Below are positions 9,387-18,010 of a stretch of 64,000 nt of DNA, piece by piece. Each line of letters opens with the position of its first letter. Positions within the stretch are counted from its first letter, which is position 1. The stretch spans positions 2,852,001-2,916,000 of the forward strand of contig NZ_JACHNF010000001.1 in the NCBI RefSeq assembly GCF_014205295.1. Reading direction: 5' to 3'. The DNA comes from Kribbella solani (GTDB lineage: Bacteria; Actinomycetota; Actinomycetes; Propionibacteriales; Kribbellaceae). The notes beneath the pieces are model-generated. The model searched no databases. It was not told where the DNA came from and saw only the letters and a list, made by a program, of their open reading frames with translations. The translations under genes were made by a program, and so were the position numbers.

Positions 9387-10913
9387 TCAGTACGCGCCGT
9401 CACTCCCCAGTACGGCGCGTGCGGTCTTCCACAGGATCAGCAGGTCCAGCGCGATCGACCAGTTGTCGGCGTACCGCAGGTCGAGCCGCATCGACTCTTC
9501 CCAGGTCAGATCGCTACGACCACTCACCTGCCACAGCCCGGTCAGACCGGGCTTCACGAGCATCCGCCGCGCGTCGTCGAGCGCGTACCGCGCGACCTCC
9601 GCCGGCAGCGGCGGCCGGGGCCCGACCAGTGACATGTCCCCCCGGAGCACGTTCACCAGCTGCGGCAACTCGTCGATCGAGAACCGGCGCAGGTACCGGC
9701 CGATCCTCGTCACCCGCGGATCGTCGCGGAGCTTGAACAGCACCTCGTTGCCCTCGTTGAGCGCGTGCAACTCGGCCTTGCGTTCTTCGGCGTCCACGAC
9801 CATCGTCCGGAACTTCAGCATCCGGAACTGCTCGCCGCCGCGGCCCACCCTGGTCTGCCGGAACAGCACCGGCCCACGGCTGGTGAGCTTCACCAGGACC
9901 GCGGTGACCAGCAGGATCGGTGCGACCCCGAGCAACAGCAGGCAGCCGACCACACGATCGAAGATGTTCTTCAGCACGTGCGGCCCGCCACTCACCGACG
10001 GACGCTCCAGGTGCAGCAGCGACAGCCCGGCGACCGGCCGGATCGAGATCCGCGGACCGGCGACCTCGACGATGCCCGGAGACACGATCAGCTCCACGCC
10101 GCGCTGCTCCAGCGCCCAGGACAGCTTGCGCAGCGAATGCCCCGCCAGCTCCGGGTCAGTGGCCACCGCGACCACGTCGACGCCGTAGTCGTCGACCGCG
10201 GCCAGGATGTCCATCTCGGCCCGGCCCAGGCTCTCCGACCCCGGCTCCTCGAACGCGTCACCGCGCGGCAGACAGCCGGCCACCACCACGTACCCGTCCG
10301 TCGGCCGCTCCTCCAGGTGCCGCCGCAGCGTACGCACCTGGTCGTTGCGCCCGACCACCAGTACCCGGCGCATGCACCGCCCGGCGAACCGCCGCCGGGA
10401 GATCTGCCGGTGCAGCAGCCAGCGGGCGAACATCGCCGCCAGACAGGTGATCGGCACCGCCACCACGACGAAACCACGAGCCACCTGACTCTTGGTCGCG
10501 TACGACGCGATCGCGACCACCGCGGTCAGCGCCACCGCCGCCCGGATGATCGACCGGAACTCCTCCGGGCCGGTGCCGAAGTAGCGGGACTCATAACCCC
10601 GCTCCAGCGCGACACAGACCAGCCACGCGATCGGCAGCGCGGCCCCGAGCAGAACGTAGCCGAGGTTGATCTGGGCCCCGAACCGGATCAGCAACGCCAG
10701 CGAGACGCCGAACAGCGCCGCCGTCAGGTCACCGCCGAGCGCGGCCCACCGGTACTTCGCGACCCAGCGCGCTTCGGTGAACCGGGCCGAGCGCGGCACG
10801 ATCCCCGGCACCACGTCCGGCACCACCCAAACCGGCCGACGACGTTCCCCCGAAGCCGCCGGCCGGAGATCGGCCGGTTCGGCCAACCCCTCGGACATGA
10901 CGAATTCAGTCAC
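9387..10913 (-). CDS. Polyprenyl-phosphate sugar-1-phosphate transferase (priming enzyme)
   Basis: Encodes 508 aa from GTG 10913, with a G-rich site (GGGGGGTG) upstream; ATG 10898 is an alternative. It has four to five N-terminal membrane helices, a central CoA-binding-like Rossmann domain (VLVVGRNDQVRTLRRHL), a fifth helix, and the bacterial sugar-transferase catalytic domain with KFRTM, DELPQLVNVLRGDMS, VGPRPP and KPGLTGLWQVSGRS. These are diagnostic of WbaP/CpsE-type enzymes that load the first sugar phosphate onto undecaprenyl phosphate. It therefore starts repeat-unit assembly for the plus-strand genes at 1-8.3 kb, although it is transcribed in the opposite direction. Confidence 0.93.
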   Translation of the reverse strand: MTEFVMSEGLAEPADLRPAASGERRRPVWVVPDVVPGIVPRSARFTEARWVAKYRWAALGGDLTAALFGVSLALLIRFGAQINLGYVLLGAALPIAWLVCVALERGYESRYFGTGPEEFRSIIRAAVALTAVVAIASYATKSQVARGFVVVAVPITCLAAMFARWLLHRQISRRRFAGRCMRRVLVVGRNDQVRTLRRHLEERPTDGYVVVAGCLPRGDAFEEPGSESLGRAEMDILAAVDDYGVDVVAVATDPELAGHSLRKLSWALEQRGVELIVSPGIVEVAGPRISIRPVAGLSLLHLERPSVSGGPHVLKNIFDRVVGCLLLLGVAPILLVTAVLVKLTSRGPVLFRQTRVGRGGEQFRMLKFRTMVVDAEERKAELHALNEGNEVLFKLRDDPRVTRIGRYLRRFSIDELPQLVNVLRGDMSLVGPRPPLPAEVARYALDDARRMLVKPGLTGLWQVSGRSDLTWEESMRLDLRYADNWSIALDLLILWKTARAVLGSDGAY

Positions 10914-11214
10914 GCACAGTCACCCCCCACAGGTGAAAGCTTGAAACCCGTGACCAACCCACACCCCGTCACGGACCTCACCAAACGCCGCCCCCACAAC
11001 GGCGTGAACCAGAGAGTACTACGTGGACGCGGCGGGCAACAGCACTGACGACGAGTGTTTACCCGCCTGCCAGGAGACTGACAGCAAAGACTCCCGGACC
11101 CCATTTGCGGGGTCCGGGAGTCTCGAATGGCTACTCGAGGTGATCAGCGCCGCCGGGTCGGGGACGGGGTGATCCGAGCAAGGGTTTGCCGGCGGTCAGC
11201 CGCCGATCGAGCTG
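10914..11214. other. Intergenic gap of 301 bases, promoter side of the priming transferase
   Basis: No gene is seen here. It contains the upstream region of the priming transferase and, on the pspAA side, a strong hairpin annotated separately. Short frames on both strands lack a ribosome binding site and have no recognisable composition. Confidence 0.6.
11088..11123 (-). terminator. Intrinsic terminator of the pspA-pspAA operon
   Basis: A perfect 15-bp stem (AGACTCCCGGACCCC and its complement) with a 6-base loop lies downstream of the pspAA stop. Read on the minus strand it is followed by TTTGCT, so it should end transcription from pspAA. Confidence 0.8.
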
Positions 11215-11490
11215 TCAGCCGGCGATCAGGCCGTCGCCGCTGATCAGCTCCCGCATCTCGGCGAGCGAGCTGTCCGACGGCGGCAGGATGGCGTCGGAGT
11301 CGTGCAGCTCGTCGTCCGGCACCTTCTCCCCGGAGCGGACGAAGTCCAGCAGCGCCGCGAAGGCCGCCTGGTAGGCAGCCTCCTCGCCGGACGAGACGGC
11401 CTTCTCCAGGTCGCCGTCGACGGCGTTGAGCGCGTCCAGCTTCTCGTCGGCCAGTCGCCACTGACCTTCACCCATGATGCGAACGATCAC
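11215..11490 (-). CDS. pspAA: PspA-associated protein PspAA
   Basis: Encodes 91 aa from GTG 11490, whose GTGA overlaps the pspA stop. The sequence fits the PspAA family over its whole length: N-terminal IVRIMGEGQW, a helical LNAVDGDLEKAVSSG segment, then LHDSDAILPPSDSSL and the GLIAG end. In actinobacteria PspAA accompanies PspA in a membrane-stress response that does not use PspBC. It is translationally coupled to pspA, with a terminator about 90 bases after the stop. Confidence 0.85.
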   Translation of the reverse strand: MIVRIMGEGQWRLADEKLDALNAVDGDLEKAVSSGEEAAYQAAFAALLDFVRSGEKVPDDELHDSDAILPPSDSSLAEMRELISGDGLIAG

Positions 11491-12338
11491 CGAACATCTC
11501 CGTCCTGAGGTCGCACCGGCTCCGTCACGGGTTGTGCGGCCGGCTGAACTGGCTGCTGGGCGGCCTGCTGGGGCTGGGCGGACTGCTGAGTTTGAGCGGC
11601 TTGGGGTGCCTCACCGGAGATCTCCTTAGGCGCGCTGCCTCCGGACAGCTGGGCCTTCATCGCGGCCAGCTCGTTCTCCACGTCGGAGCCGGACGACATC
11701 CGGTCCAGCTCCAGGCTGATGTTGTCCTTGACCGTACCGCTGGCGTCGTCGAGCGCGCCGGAGGCGAGCAGCTCGTCGATCGCGCCGGCCCGGGCCTGCA
11801 TCTGCTGGGTCTTGTCCTCGGCCCGCTGGACCGCCAGACCGACGTCGCTCATCTCCTCGGAGATGCCGGAGAAGGCCTCGTTGATCCGGGTCTGCGCCTC
11901 GGCCGCCGTGTAGGTGGCCTTGATCGTCTCCTTGCGGGTCCGGAAGGACTCGACCTTCGCCTGCAACCGCTGGGAGGCGAGCGTCAGCTTCTCCTCCTCA
12001 CCCTGCAACTGGGCGTGCTGCGTCTGCAGGTCGTCGATCTGGCCCTGCAGCCCGGACTTGCGGGTCAGAGCCTCCCGGGCCAGGTCCTCGCGGCCCATCG
12101 AGAGCGCCTTCTGCGCCTGCTCCTGCAGCTTGGCCGACTGGGACTGCAGCTGTGACGCCTGCAGCTCCACCCGCTTCCGGCTGGTGGCCACGTCGGCCAC
12201 GCCCCGCCGTACCTTCTGCAGCAGCTCGAGCTGCTTCTGATACGAGTAGTCAAGGGTTTCGCGAGGATCCTCGGCCTTGTCCAGGGCGGAGTTCGCCTTG
12301 GCCTTGAAGATCGTCGACATCCGCTTGAAGATGCTCAT
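11487..12338 (-). CDS. pspA: PspA/IM30-family membrane stress protein
   Basis: The ATG at 12338 gives 283 aa beginning MSIFKRMSTIFKAKAN, the conserved amphipathic N-terminus of the PspA/Vipp1 family; the longer open frame is non-coding. Residues about 25-220 form a continuous coiled coil rich in Gln, Glu, Lys and Ala. The C-terminal 60 residues are a Gln/Pro/Ala-rich tail (QTQQSAQPQQAAQQ) absent from E. coli PspA but common in actinobacterial forms. It binds stressed membranes on the cytoplasmic side as ESCRT-III-like oligomers. A TAGGGT hexamer on the minus strand at 12392-12397 is a candidate -10 box. Confidence 0.92.
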   Translation of the reverse strand: MSIFKRMSTIFKAKANSALDKAEDPRETLDYSYQKQLELLQKVRRGVADVATSRKRVELQASQLQSQSAKLQEQAQKALSMGREDLAREALTRKSGLQGQIDDLQTQHAQLQGEEEKLTLASQRLQAKVESFRTRKETIKATYTAAEAQTRINEAFSGISEEMSDVGLAVQRAEDKTQQMQARAGAIDELLASGALDDASGTVKDNISLELDRMSSGSDVENELAAMKAQLSGGSAPKEISGEAPQAAQTQQSAQPQQAAQQPVQPAAQPVTEPVRPQDGDVR

Positions 12339-12505
12339 CGATATCCGTACCCCTTCTGTGCCGGACTGACGACCCGGCGTGCGTGCCATCCACCCTATGT
12401 CCCTATGGGTCACCACACCATCAGGACAGGCCCCGATAAAGTGGTATATGAGTCCGGGGACCACCCCGACCCGCGACCTGCCCTTGCGAATGAGGTTCTG
12501 ACCCC

Positions 12506-13093
12506 GTGTTCCGTCGTACCAAGACTGAGACAGCTACCACCGTACCCGCCGAGCCCCAGGGCAAGCCGGGCGGGAAGGGCCGCCCGACGCCGAGCCGCAA
12601 GGACGCGGAGGCGGCCCGGAAGGCGAGCTTCAAGAAACCACGTAACCGCAAGGAGGCCTCGGCGATCCGCCGGGACAAGGTCCGGACCGAGCGGGCCAAG
12701 ATGCAGCAGGCGATGCAGACCGGCGACGACCGGTACCTGCCGGCCGCCGACAAGGGCCCGATCCGGCGGTTCGCCCGCGACTACGTGGACGCCCGGTACT
12801 CGGTGATGGAGTTCGCGCTGCCGATCCTGCTGGTGGTGTCACTGGTCGGCGTGGTGTTCTCCTCCCAGTTCCTCTGGCTGGCCGGCGTCGTCAACCTGCT
12901 CTTCCTGGCGATGATCCTGCTGATCGCGGCGGACTGGTTCCTGCTCACCGCCGGGCTGAAGAAGCTGATCGCGATCAAGTTCCCGAAGGAGTCCACCAAG
13001 GGCATCGCGTTCTACGCGGTCCGGCGGACCATGCAGATGCGCCGCTGGCGGCTGCCCAAGCCGATGGTGAAGCGCGGCGAGAAGCCGAGCTGA
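12506..13093 (+). CDS. DUF3043 integral membrane protein
   Basis: Encodes 195 aa from GTG 12506. The first 95 residues are a highly charged, Lys/Arg-rich cytoplasmic region (GKPGGKGRPTPSRKDAE, FKKPRNRKEASAIRRDKVR), the signature of actinobacterial DUF3043. Two membrane helices follow at about residues 100-147 and the C-terminus is basic. It diverges from pspA across a 167-bp gap, a neighbourhood often seen in actinobacteria. The molecular role is not established. Confidence 0.85.
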   Translation: MFRRTKTETATTVPAEPQGKPGGKGRPTPSRKDAEAARKASFKKPRNRKEASAIRRDKVRTERAKMQQAMQTGDDRYLPAADKGPIRRFARDYVDARYSVMEFALPILLVVSLVGVVFSSQFLWLAGVVNLLFLAMILLIAADWFLLTAGLKKLIAIKFPKESTKGIAFYAVRRTMQMRRWRLPKPMVKRGEKPS

Positions 13094-13103
13094 CCGCAGG
13101 CAG

Positions 13104-13109
13104 TAGGGT
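13104..13109 (+). promoter_or_regulatory. -10 hexamer TAGGGT for a leaderless transcript
   Basis: TAGGGT is followed by six bases and then the ATG of the aldo/keto reductase at 13116, so transcription should begin at or next to the start codon. No ribosome binding site is seen. Confidence 0.5.
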
Positions 13110-13115
13110 CGGGTC

Positions 13116-14126
13116 ATGGACTTCCGCTATCTGGGCAACAGTGGTTTGAAGGTCAGCGAGATCTCGTACGGCAACTGGCTGACGCACGGCTCGCAGGTGG
13201 AGAACGACCAGGCCAAGGCCTGCGTACGGGCCGCGCTCGAGGCCGGCATCACCACGTTCGACACCGCCGACGTGTACGCCAACACCAAGGCCGAGTCGGT
13301 GCTCGGTGAGGCGCTGGCCGGCGAGCGGCGCGAGTCGCTGGAGATCTTCACCAAGGTGTACTGGCCGACCGGTCCGGGTGGACCGAACGACACCGGCCTG
13401 TCCCGCAAGCACATCCACGAGTCGGTGAACGCGTCGCTCAAGCGGCTCGGCACCGACTACGTCGACCTCTACCAGGCGCACCGGTACGACACCGAGACGC
13501 CGCTGGAGGAGACGATGGAGGCGTTCGCCGACGTCGTCCGGCAGGGCAAGGCGCTGTACATCGGAGTGTCCGAGTGGACCGCCGAGCAGCTCCAGGAGGG
13601 CCACCGGCTGGCCCGTGAGCTGCGCATCCCGTTCGTCTCGAACCAGCCGCAGTACAGCATGCTCTGGCGGGTGATCGAGGCCGAGGTCGTACCGGCGTCG
13701 GAGGAGCTCGGGATCGGCCAGGTGGTGTTCTCACCGATCGCGCAGGGTGTGCTCACCGGCAAGTACGTGCCCGGTCAGCAGCCGCCGGAGGGCTCCCGGG
13801 CCACCGACGCCAACGGGGCGAACTTCATCAAGCGGTTCCTCACCGACGACGTGCTGACCCGGGTGCAGGAGCTGAAGCCGCTGGCGGCGGAGGCCGGGCT
13901 GTCGCTGTCCCAGCTGGCCGTCGCCTGGGTGCTGCAGAACCAGAACGTCTCCTCGGCCATCATCGGCGCCTCCCGGCCCGAGCAGGTCACCGAGAACGTC
14001 AAGGCGTCCGGAGTGAAGCTGGACGACGGCCTGCTGAAGCGGATCGACGAGGTGCTCGGTCACACTGTCGAGCGCGACCCGGCGAAGACCGTGCAGAACT
14101 CCCCGCAGACTCGGCCGGGCTCATGA
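13116..14126 (+). CDS. Aldo/keto reductase, potassium-channel beta-subunit type
   Basis: Encodes 336 aa. The (alpha/beta)8 AKR fold is clear: MDFRYLGNSGLKVSEISYG at the start, FDTADVYAN with the catalytic Asp and Tyr, lysine in the EIFTKVYWPTG strand, DLYQAHRYD with the catalytic His, and the NADPH-binding end GASRPEQVTENVKASG. The closest family type is the Kv-beta/YghZ-like group, which reduces small aldehydes with NADPH. Its stop overlaps the start of the next small gene (ATGA). The start is supported by a -10 hexamer six bases upstream. The substrate is unknown. Confidence 0.9.
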   Translation: MDFRYLGNSGLKVSEISYGNWLTHGSQVENDQAKACVRAALEAGITTFDTADVYANTKAESVLGEALAGERRESLEIFTKVYWPTGPGGPNDTGLSRKHIHESVNASLKRLGTDYVDLYQAHRYDTETPLEETMEAFADVVRQGKALYIGVSEWTAEQLQEGHRLARELRIPFVSNQPQYSMLWRVIEAEVVPASEELGIGQVVFSPIAQGVLTGKYVPGQQPPEGSRATDANGANFIKRFLTDDVLTRVQELKPLAAEAGLSLSQLAVAWVLQNQNVSSAIIGASRPEQVTENVKASGVKLDDGLLKRIDEVLGHTVERDPAKTVQNSPQTRPGS

Positions 14127-14332
14127 GCTGGAGCTGGCGGTTCGAGACCGCTACCGGAGCCGTCGTCGACCCCGGAGAGGTCGGCGGCGCCGAGTTCTCC
14201 GCCCAGGGCGACGCGGAGAGCTGGCTGGGCGAGGTCTGGCGGGACCTGGCCGACCACGGCGTCGGTCAGGTGTACTTGCTGGAGGACAACCGTGAGGTGT
14301 ACGGGCCGATGAGTCTGTCGTCGGCGGAGTAG
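14123..14332 (+). CDS. Small conserved-type protein coupled to the aldo/keto reductase
   Basis: Encodes 69 aa, acidic and tryptophan-rich (MSWSWRFETATG, ESWLGEVWRDLADHG). It begins inside the stop codon of the aldo/keto reductase, and its pattern (strand, helix with W-x-x-L-A-D, strand VGQVYLLEDNREVYG) looks like a compact alpha/beta domain. I cannot name a function. The coupling and codon composition make it a real gene. The riboswitch of the next operon starts about ten bases after its stop. Confidence 0.75.
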   Translation: MSWSWRFETATGAVVDPGEVGGAEFSAQGDAESWLGEVWRDLADHGVGQVYLLEDNREVYGPMSLSSAE

Positions 14333-14344
14333 AGTTCGGTCGAA

Positions 14345-14470
14345 CCAAACGCCCGCGTCACAGGGAAGCCGGTCCGAGTCCGGCGCTGACCCGCAACCGT
14401 AGGCCACCATGCAGCAGCTGAACGGCGACTGCATGGTGGCGAGCCGGAACACTGTGCCGCAGGCGGTCAG
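14345..14470 (+). promoter_or_regulatory. Cobalamin (AdoCbl) riboswitch
   Basis: The conserved core reads GGGAAGCCGGT, then CGAGTCCGGCGCTGACCCGC and AACCGT, matching the B12-box family. A peripheral hairpin (CCACCATGCAG pairing with CTGCATGGTGG) and the 3' element GAGCCGGAACAC follow. Downstream, a CCTCCTCC stretch near 14531 can pair with the GAGG ribosome binding site at 14558-14561, suggesting translational shut-off when cobalamin is bound (inference). The genes that follow take up and salvage cobamides, which fits. Confidence 0.9.
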
Positions 14471-14567
14471 GCTCACCTACCCGCCGTGGCCCGCGGGTGG
14501 AGCCCCCACCCTGCCGGTTGCAGGCGGGACCTCCTCCACCGGGCCGTGGCCCGACCGAGGACACCAC

Positions 14568-15287
14568 ATGACTGCACACCGGACCAAGCACCTGGCGAGG
14601 CTGGTTCTCAGCTTGCTGGCGGGTTTCCTGCTGGCTGGAACCGTCGCCACCACCGCCGGAGCGAGTACGACCGAGGACGGCTACCGCTTCTGGGGCTACT
14701 ACCAATGGAGCAACGGCCAGTGGGCCTTCTCACAGAAGGGCGCTGACGCCTTCGTACCGGCCGACGGCGGCGTGGAGGGCTGGCGGTTCGCCCTCGGCGG
14801 CGCGAAGCCCCGCGTACCGCGGGCAGCGGGCGACTTCGAGGCGATCTGCGGCAAGACCCCGGCCGAGTCCGGCAAGAAGCGTGTCGCCCTGGTGATCGAT
14901 CCGGGTACGCCGGAGGACGCGCTCGCCGGCGAAACGCCAGGCGAAGCCACCGGTACGTGTGTGGTGACCGCACCGAAGTCGACGGGCGCACAGGTACTGG
15001 CCGCGGCCGGACCGGTCCGGATCGAGAAGGGCCTCACCTGCGGCGTCTCCGGCTATCCGGCGAAGGGCTGCGGCGACCAGGTCAAGAACATCAAGGTACC
15101 GGCCACGGATGCGCAGGTGACGCTGAAGATCGACGCTGCTGTCGGCTCCAGCGCCCCCGCCTCCGCACCGGCGAAGCAGGACGAGAGCAGCGGGCCGTGG
15201 GCTGTTCTGATCATCGCCGCGGCCGTGGTCGTTCTGCTGGCCGGCGGTGGCCTCCTCCTCAACCGGCGTCGGTCCGCGGTCAAGTAA
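14568..15287 (+). CDS. SCO2322-family secreted, membrane-anchored protein of a B12 operon
   Basis: The ATG at 14568 with GAGG seven bases upstream gives 239 aa; the frame is open into the riboswitch but that part is not translated. There is a signal peptide (LVLSLLAGFLLAGTVATTAGA), then a domain with YRFWGYYQWSNGQWAF and GGVEGWRFALGG, the hallmark of SCO2322-family proteins, two Cys-containing loops (residues near 93 and 131, and 150-157), and a C-terminal membrane helix with a basic stop-transfer (NRRRSAVK). It is the first gene behind the cobalamin riboswitch and sits directly before EcfT, so it may present corrinoids to the ECF importer (inference; function unproven). Confidence 0.8.
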   Translation: MTAHRTKHLARLVLSLLAGFLLAGTVATTAGASTTEDGYRFWGYYQWSNGQWAFSQKGADAFVPADGGVEGWRFALGGAKPRVPRAAGDFEAICGKTPAESGKKRVALVIDPGTPEDALAGETPGEATGTCVVTAPKSTGAQVLAAAGPVRIEKGLTCGVSGYPAKGCGDQVKNIKVPATDAQVTLKIDAAVGSSAPASAPAKQDESSGPWAVLIIAAAVVVLLAGGGLLLNRRRSAVK

Positions 15288-16403
15288 GTGCGCGCTGTCA
15301 ACCGCCTCACACTCCCCCGGGCACTCCACCCGGGGGCCTGGTGGTTGTGGGCGCTCTGCATGGCCGTGGCCGCCAGCCGGACCCGCAACCCGGTGCTGCT
15401 GGTGCTGATCCTCGCAGTGACCGGGTTCGTGGTTTCGGCTCGCCGCAGCGACGCACCGTGGGCACACAGCTTCACAGCGTTCTTGAAGCTCGGGCTGCTG
15501 GTCATCGGCGTCCGGGTGGTTCTGCAGGCCTTGCTGTCGACCCGCTCGCAGGGCAACACGATTCTGTTCACGCTGCCACAGATTCCGTTGCCGGACTGGG
15601 CCGCGGGCGTCAAGCTCGGCGGTGACGTGACGGCTGAGGCTTTGATCACCGCCCTGTACGACGGTGGTCAGCTGGCTGTGATGCTCTGCTGTGTTGGCGC
15701 GGCCAATGCACTGGCCAGCCCACGCCGGCTGCTCAAGTCGTTGCCAGGAGCCCTCTACGAGATGGGGGTTGCCTGTGTGGTCGCGCTGACCTTCGCGCCC
15801 CAGCTGGTGACCGACGGCCGCCGGATTCGTGCCGCCAGGCGATTGCGCGGCCGTACGCGCGCCTCCTTCCGTACGACGGCCATGCCCGTACTGGAAGGCG
15901 CACTGGACCGATCCGTCGAGCTGGCTGCAGCGATGGACTCCCGGGGCTACGGGCGTACGGCGCAGGCTCCACGAGCGCAGCGTCGTCTCACAGCCGCTTG
16001 CGTACTACTGGGCCTGCTGGGCATCCTCCTCGGCGTCTACGCCCTGCTGACCGACTCCATGGCCTTCCCGTTCGCCGCCGGCGCCCTGGCGATCGGTGTA
16101 CTACTAGCAGTCGGCGCCATGGCAGTTGGACGGCAACGAGTCAGCCGTACGCGCTACCGCCCGGACCCGTGGGCGCTACCCGAGTGGCTGGTAGTAGGGG
16201 CCGGAGTGGTTGCCGCAGGTGCCATGGTGACCGCAGCAGTCCGTGGAGTGAACGGACTGCTCCTGGCTGGGCCGCTGGTCGTCCCGCCGGTGCCAGTGCT
16301 CCCGATGATCGGGGTACTGGTCGGACTGGTGCCCGCACTGGTCGCACCTCCGTTGAAGAAGCCGACGTTGAAGCAGGCGGAGCTGAGGAAGGCGGCGGCA
16401 TGA
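15288..16403 (+). CDS. ECF transporter transmembrane protein EcfT/CbiQ
   Basis: Encodes 371 aa from a GTG immediately after the upstream stop. Several hydrophobic segments flank a cytoplasmic stretch containing ALASPRRLLKSLP and, later, the coupling motifs ARRLRGR and AAAMDSRGYGR. These Ala-Arg-Gly coupling helices of the EcfT/CbiQ family contact the ATPases. It is longer than typical EcfT proteins because of additional C-terminal helices. With the following ATPase and S component it forms an energy-coupling-factor importer, here most likely for cobalamin because of the riboswitch. Confidence 0.88.
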   Translation: MRAVNRLTLPRALHPGAWWLWALCMAVAASRTRNPVLLVLILAVTGFVVSARRSDAPWAHSFTAFLKLGLLVIGVRVVLQALLSTRSQGNTILFTLPQIPLPDWAAGVKLGGDVTAEALITALYDGGQLAVMLCCVGAANALASPRRLLKSLPGALYEMGVACVVALTFAPQLVTDGRRIRAARRLRGRTRASFRTTAMPVLEGALDRSVELAAAMDSRGYGRTAQAPRAQRRLTAACVLLGLLGILLGVYALLTDSMAFPFAAGALAIGVLLAVGAMAVGRQRVSRTRYRPDPWALPEWLVVGAGVVAAGAMVTAAVRGVNGLLLAGPLVVPPVPVLPMIGVLVGLVPALVAPPLKKPTLKQAELRKAAA

Positions 16404-18010
16404 TCGAGTTCGACCGGGTGACAGTCAGGTACGACGGCACGCCCGCGCCCGCGCTGCAGGACGTCAGCTTCGCGGTGCCGGAGGGTGAGCTCGCGCTGGT
16501 GATCGGGCGGACCGGCTCCGGCAAGTCGACGTTGCTGCGAGCAATCAACGGCCTGGTCCCGCATTTCACCGGTGGCACGCTGTCCGGTCGCGTGCTGGTC
16601 AGCGGGCGGGACACCCGTGAGTACCGGCCGCGTGACCTCGCGGACGTGGTCGGAATGGTCGGACAGGACCCGATGGCCGGTTTCGTCACGGACACCGTCG
16701 AGGACGAGCTGGCGTACAGCATGGAGTCGTTGGGGATCGCACCGGATGTCATGCGGCGCCGCGTCGAGGAAACCCTCGACCTGTTGGGCTTGGCCGACGT
16801 ACGCGACCGGGCGCTGACCTCGTTGTCCGGTGGACAGCGCCAGCGCACCGCCATCGGCGCCGCCCTCACCTCACATCCCGCTGTGCTCGTACTGGACGAA
16901 CCCACCTCAGCACTGGACCCACAGGCAGCCGAGGAAGTACTAGCGGCACTGCAGCGGCTCGTACACGACCTGGGCGTCACTGTGGTCATGGCAGAGCACC
17001 GGTTGGAGCGCGTGATCCAGTACGCCGACCGCGTGATCGAAGTACCAGGCGGAGCCGCTGCTGTGTCGACCGGCTTGCCAGCTGAGCGCATGGTGACTGC
17101 ACCTGTCGCTCCCCCAGTGGTAGAGCTCGGCCGACTGGCCGGCTGGTCACCACTCCCCTTGTCTGTAAGGGATGCGCGGCGAGCCGCGGTTGCGCTACGC
17201 AACCAGCTGGACTCCACAGCGCCACTGCGAGCCACTACTGCGCTAGGCGCCGAGCTGGCACGCTGCAGTGACCTGGTAGTTGGCTACGGCAACGTCACCG
17301 CACTGCGCGGAGTGTCCCTCAGCATCAAGGCCGGGGAGGTTGTCGCACTGATGGGCCGCAACGGCGCCGGCAAGTCGACACTGCTCAACGCACTGGTGGG
17401 AATCGTGCCAACCCGCTCCGGGACCGCTGTCGCGGCCGGAGCTGACCCGCGTCATACCAAACCCTCCCAGCTGGTCAAAGCGGTAGGCCTGGTCCCACAA
17501 GAACCCGCAGACCTGTTGTACGCGGCCACTGTCGCCGATGAATGCGCTGCAGCCGACTCCGACTTCAAAGTGCCCGCAGGAAGCTGCCGTGCCCTACTCG
17601 AACGGCTGGCACCAGATGTCGTACTGGACCGGCATCCGCGGGACCTGTCGGAAGGACAACGGCTCTGCTTGGCGCTGGCAGTCGTACTGTGTGGTGCCCC
17701 GCCCTTGCTGTTGCTGGACGAGCCGACACGAGGACTGGACTACGGCGCCAAACGCCGACTGGTAGCGATCCTGCGTGAGCTAGCCGCAACGGGCCACGCT
17801 GTCGTGCTGTCGACCCACGACGTCGAGATGGTCGCGGAGGTGGCCAGCCGGGTGATGGTACTGGCAGACGGCGAGCTGGTGAGCGACGGCGCGACCGCTG
17901 AGGTGATCGCCGGGTCTCCGGCGTTCGCACCGCAGGTGGCGAAGATCCTTGCCCCGCTGCCCTTCCTGACCGTCGGCGAAGTCGCTGACGCACTGGACCG
18001 CGCCTCATGA
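16400..18010 (+). CDS. Double ECF transporter ATPase (EcfA-A' fusion)
   Basis: The ATG at 16400 overlaps the EcfT stop (ATGA) and gives 536 aa. There are two ABC domains in tandem. The first has the Walker A GRTGSGKST, signature LSGGQRQR, and Walker B VLVLDEPTSALD. The second has GRNGAGKST, a weaker signature LSEGQRLCLA, and LLLLDEPTRGLD. Each half has a switch His (AEHR, STHD). The fused arrangement is usual for actinobacterial ECF systems. It powers the importer made of the flanking membrane proteins. It overlaps the S-component gene by 4 bp. Confidence 0.93.
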   Translation: MIEFDRVTVRYDGTPAPALQDVSFAVPEGELALVIGRTGSGKSTLLRAINGLVPHFTGGTLSGRVLVSGRDTREYRPRDLADVVGMVGQDPMAGFVTDTVEDELAYSMESLGIAPDVMRRRVEETLDLLGLADVRDRALTSLSGGQRQRTAIGAALTSHPAVLVLDEPTSALDPQAAEEVLAALQRLVHDLGVTVVMAEHRLERVIQYADRVIEVPGGAAAVSTGLPAERMVTAPVAPPVVELGRLAGWSPLPLSVRDARRAAVALRNQLDSTAPLRATTALGAELARCSDLVVGYGNVTALRGVSLSIKAGEVVALMGRNGAGKSTLLNALVGIVPTRSGTAVAAGADPRHTKPSQLVKAVGLVPQEPADLLYAATVADECAAADSDFKVPAGSCRALLERLAPDVVLDRHPRDLSEGQRLCLALAVVLCGAPPLLLLDEPTRGLDYGAKRRLVAILRELAATGHAVVLSTHDVEMVAEVASRVMVLADGELVSDGATAEVIAGSPAFAPQVAKILAPLPFLTVGEVADALDRAS

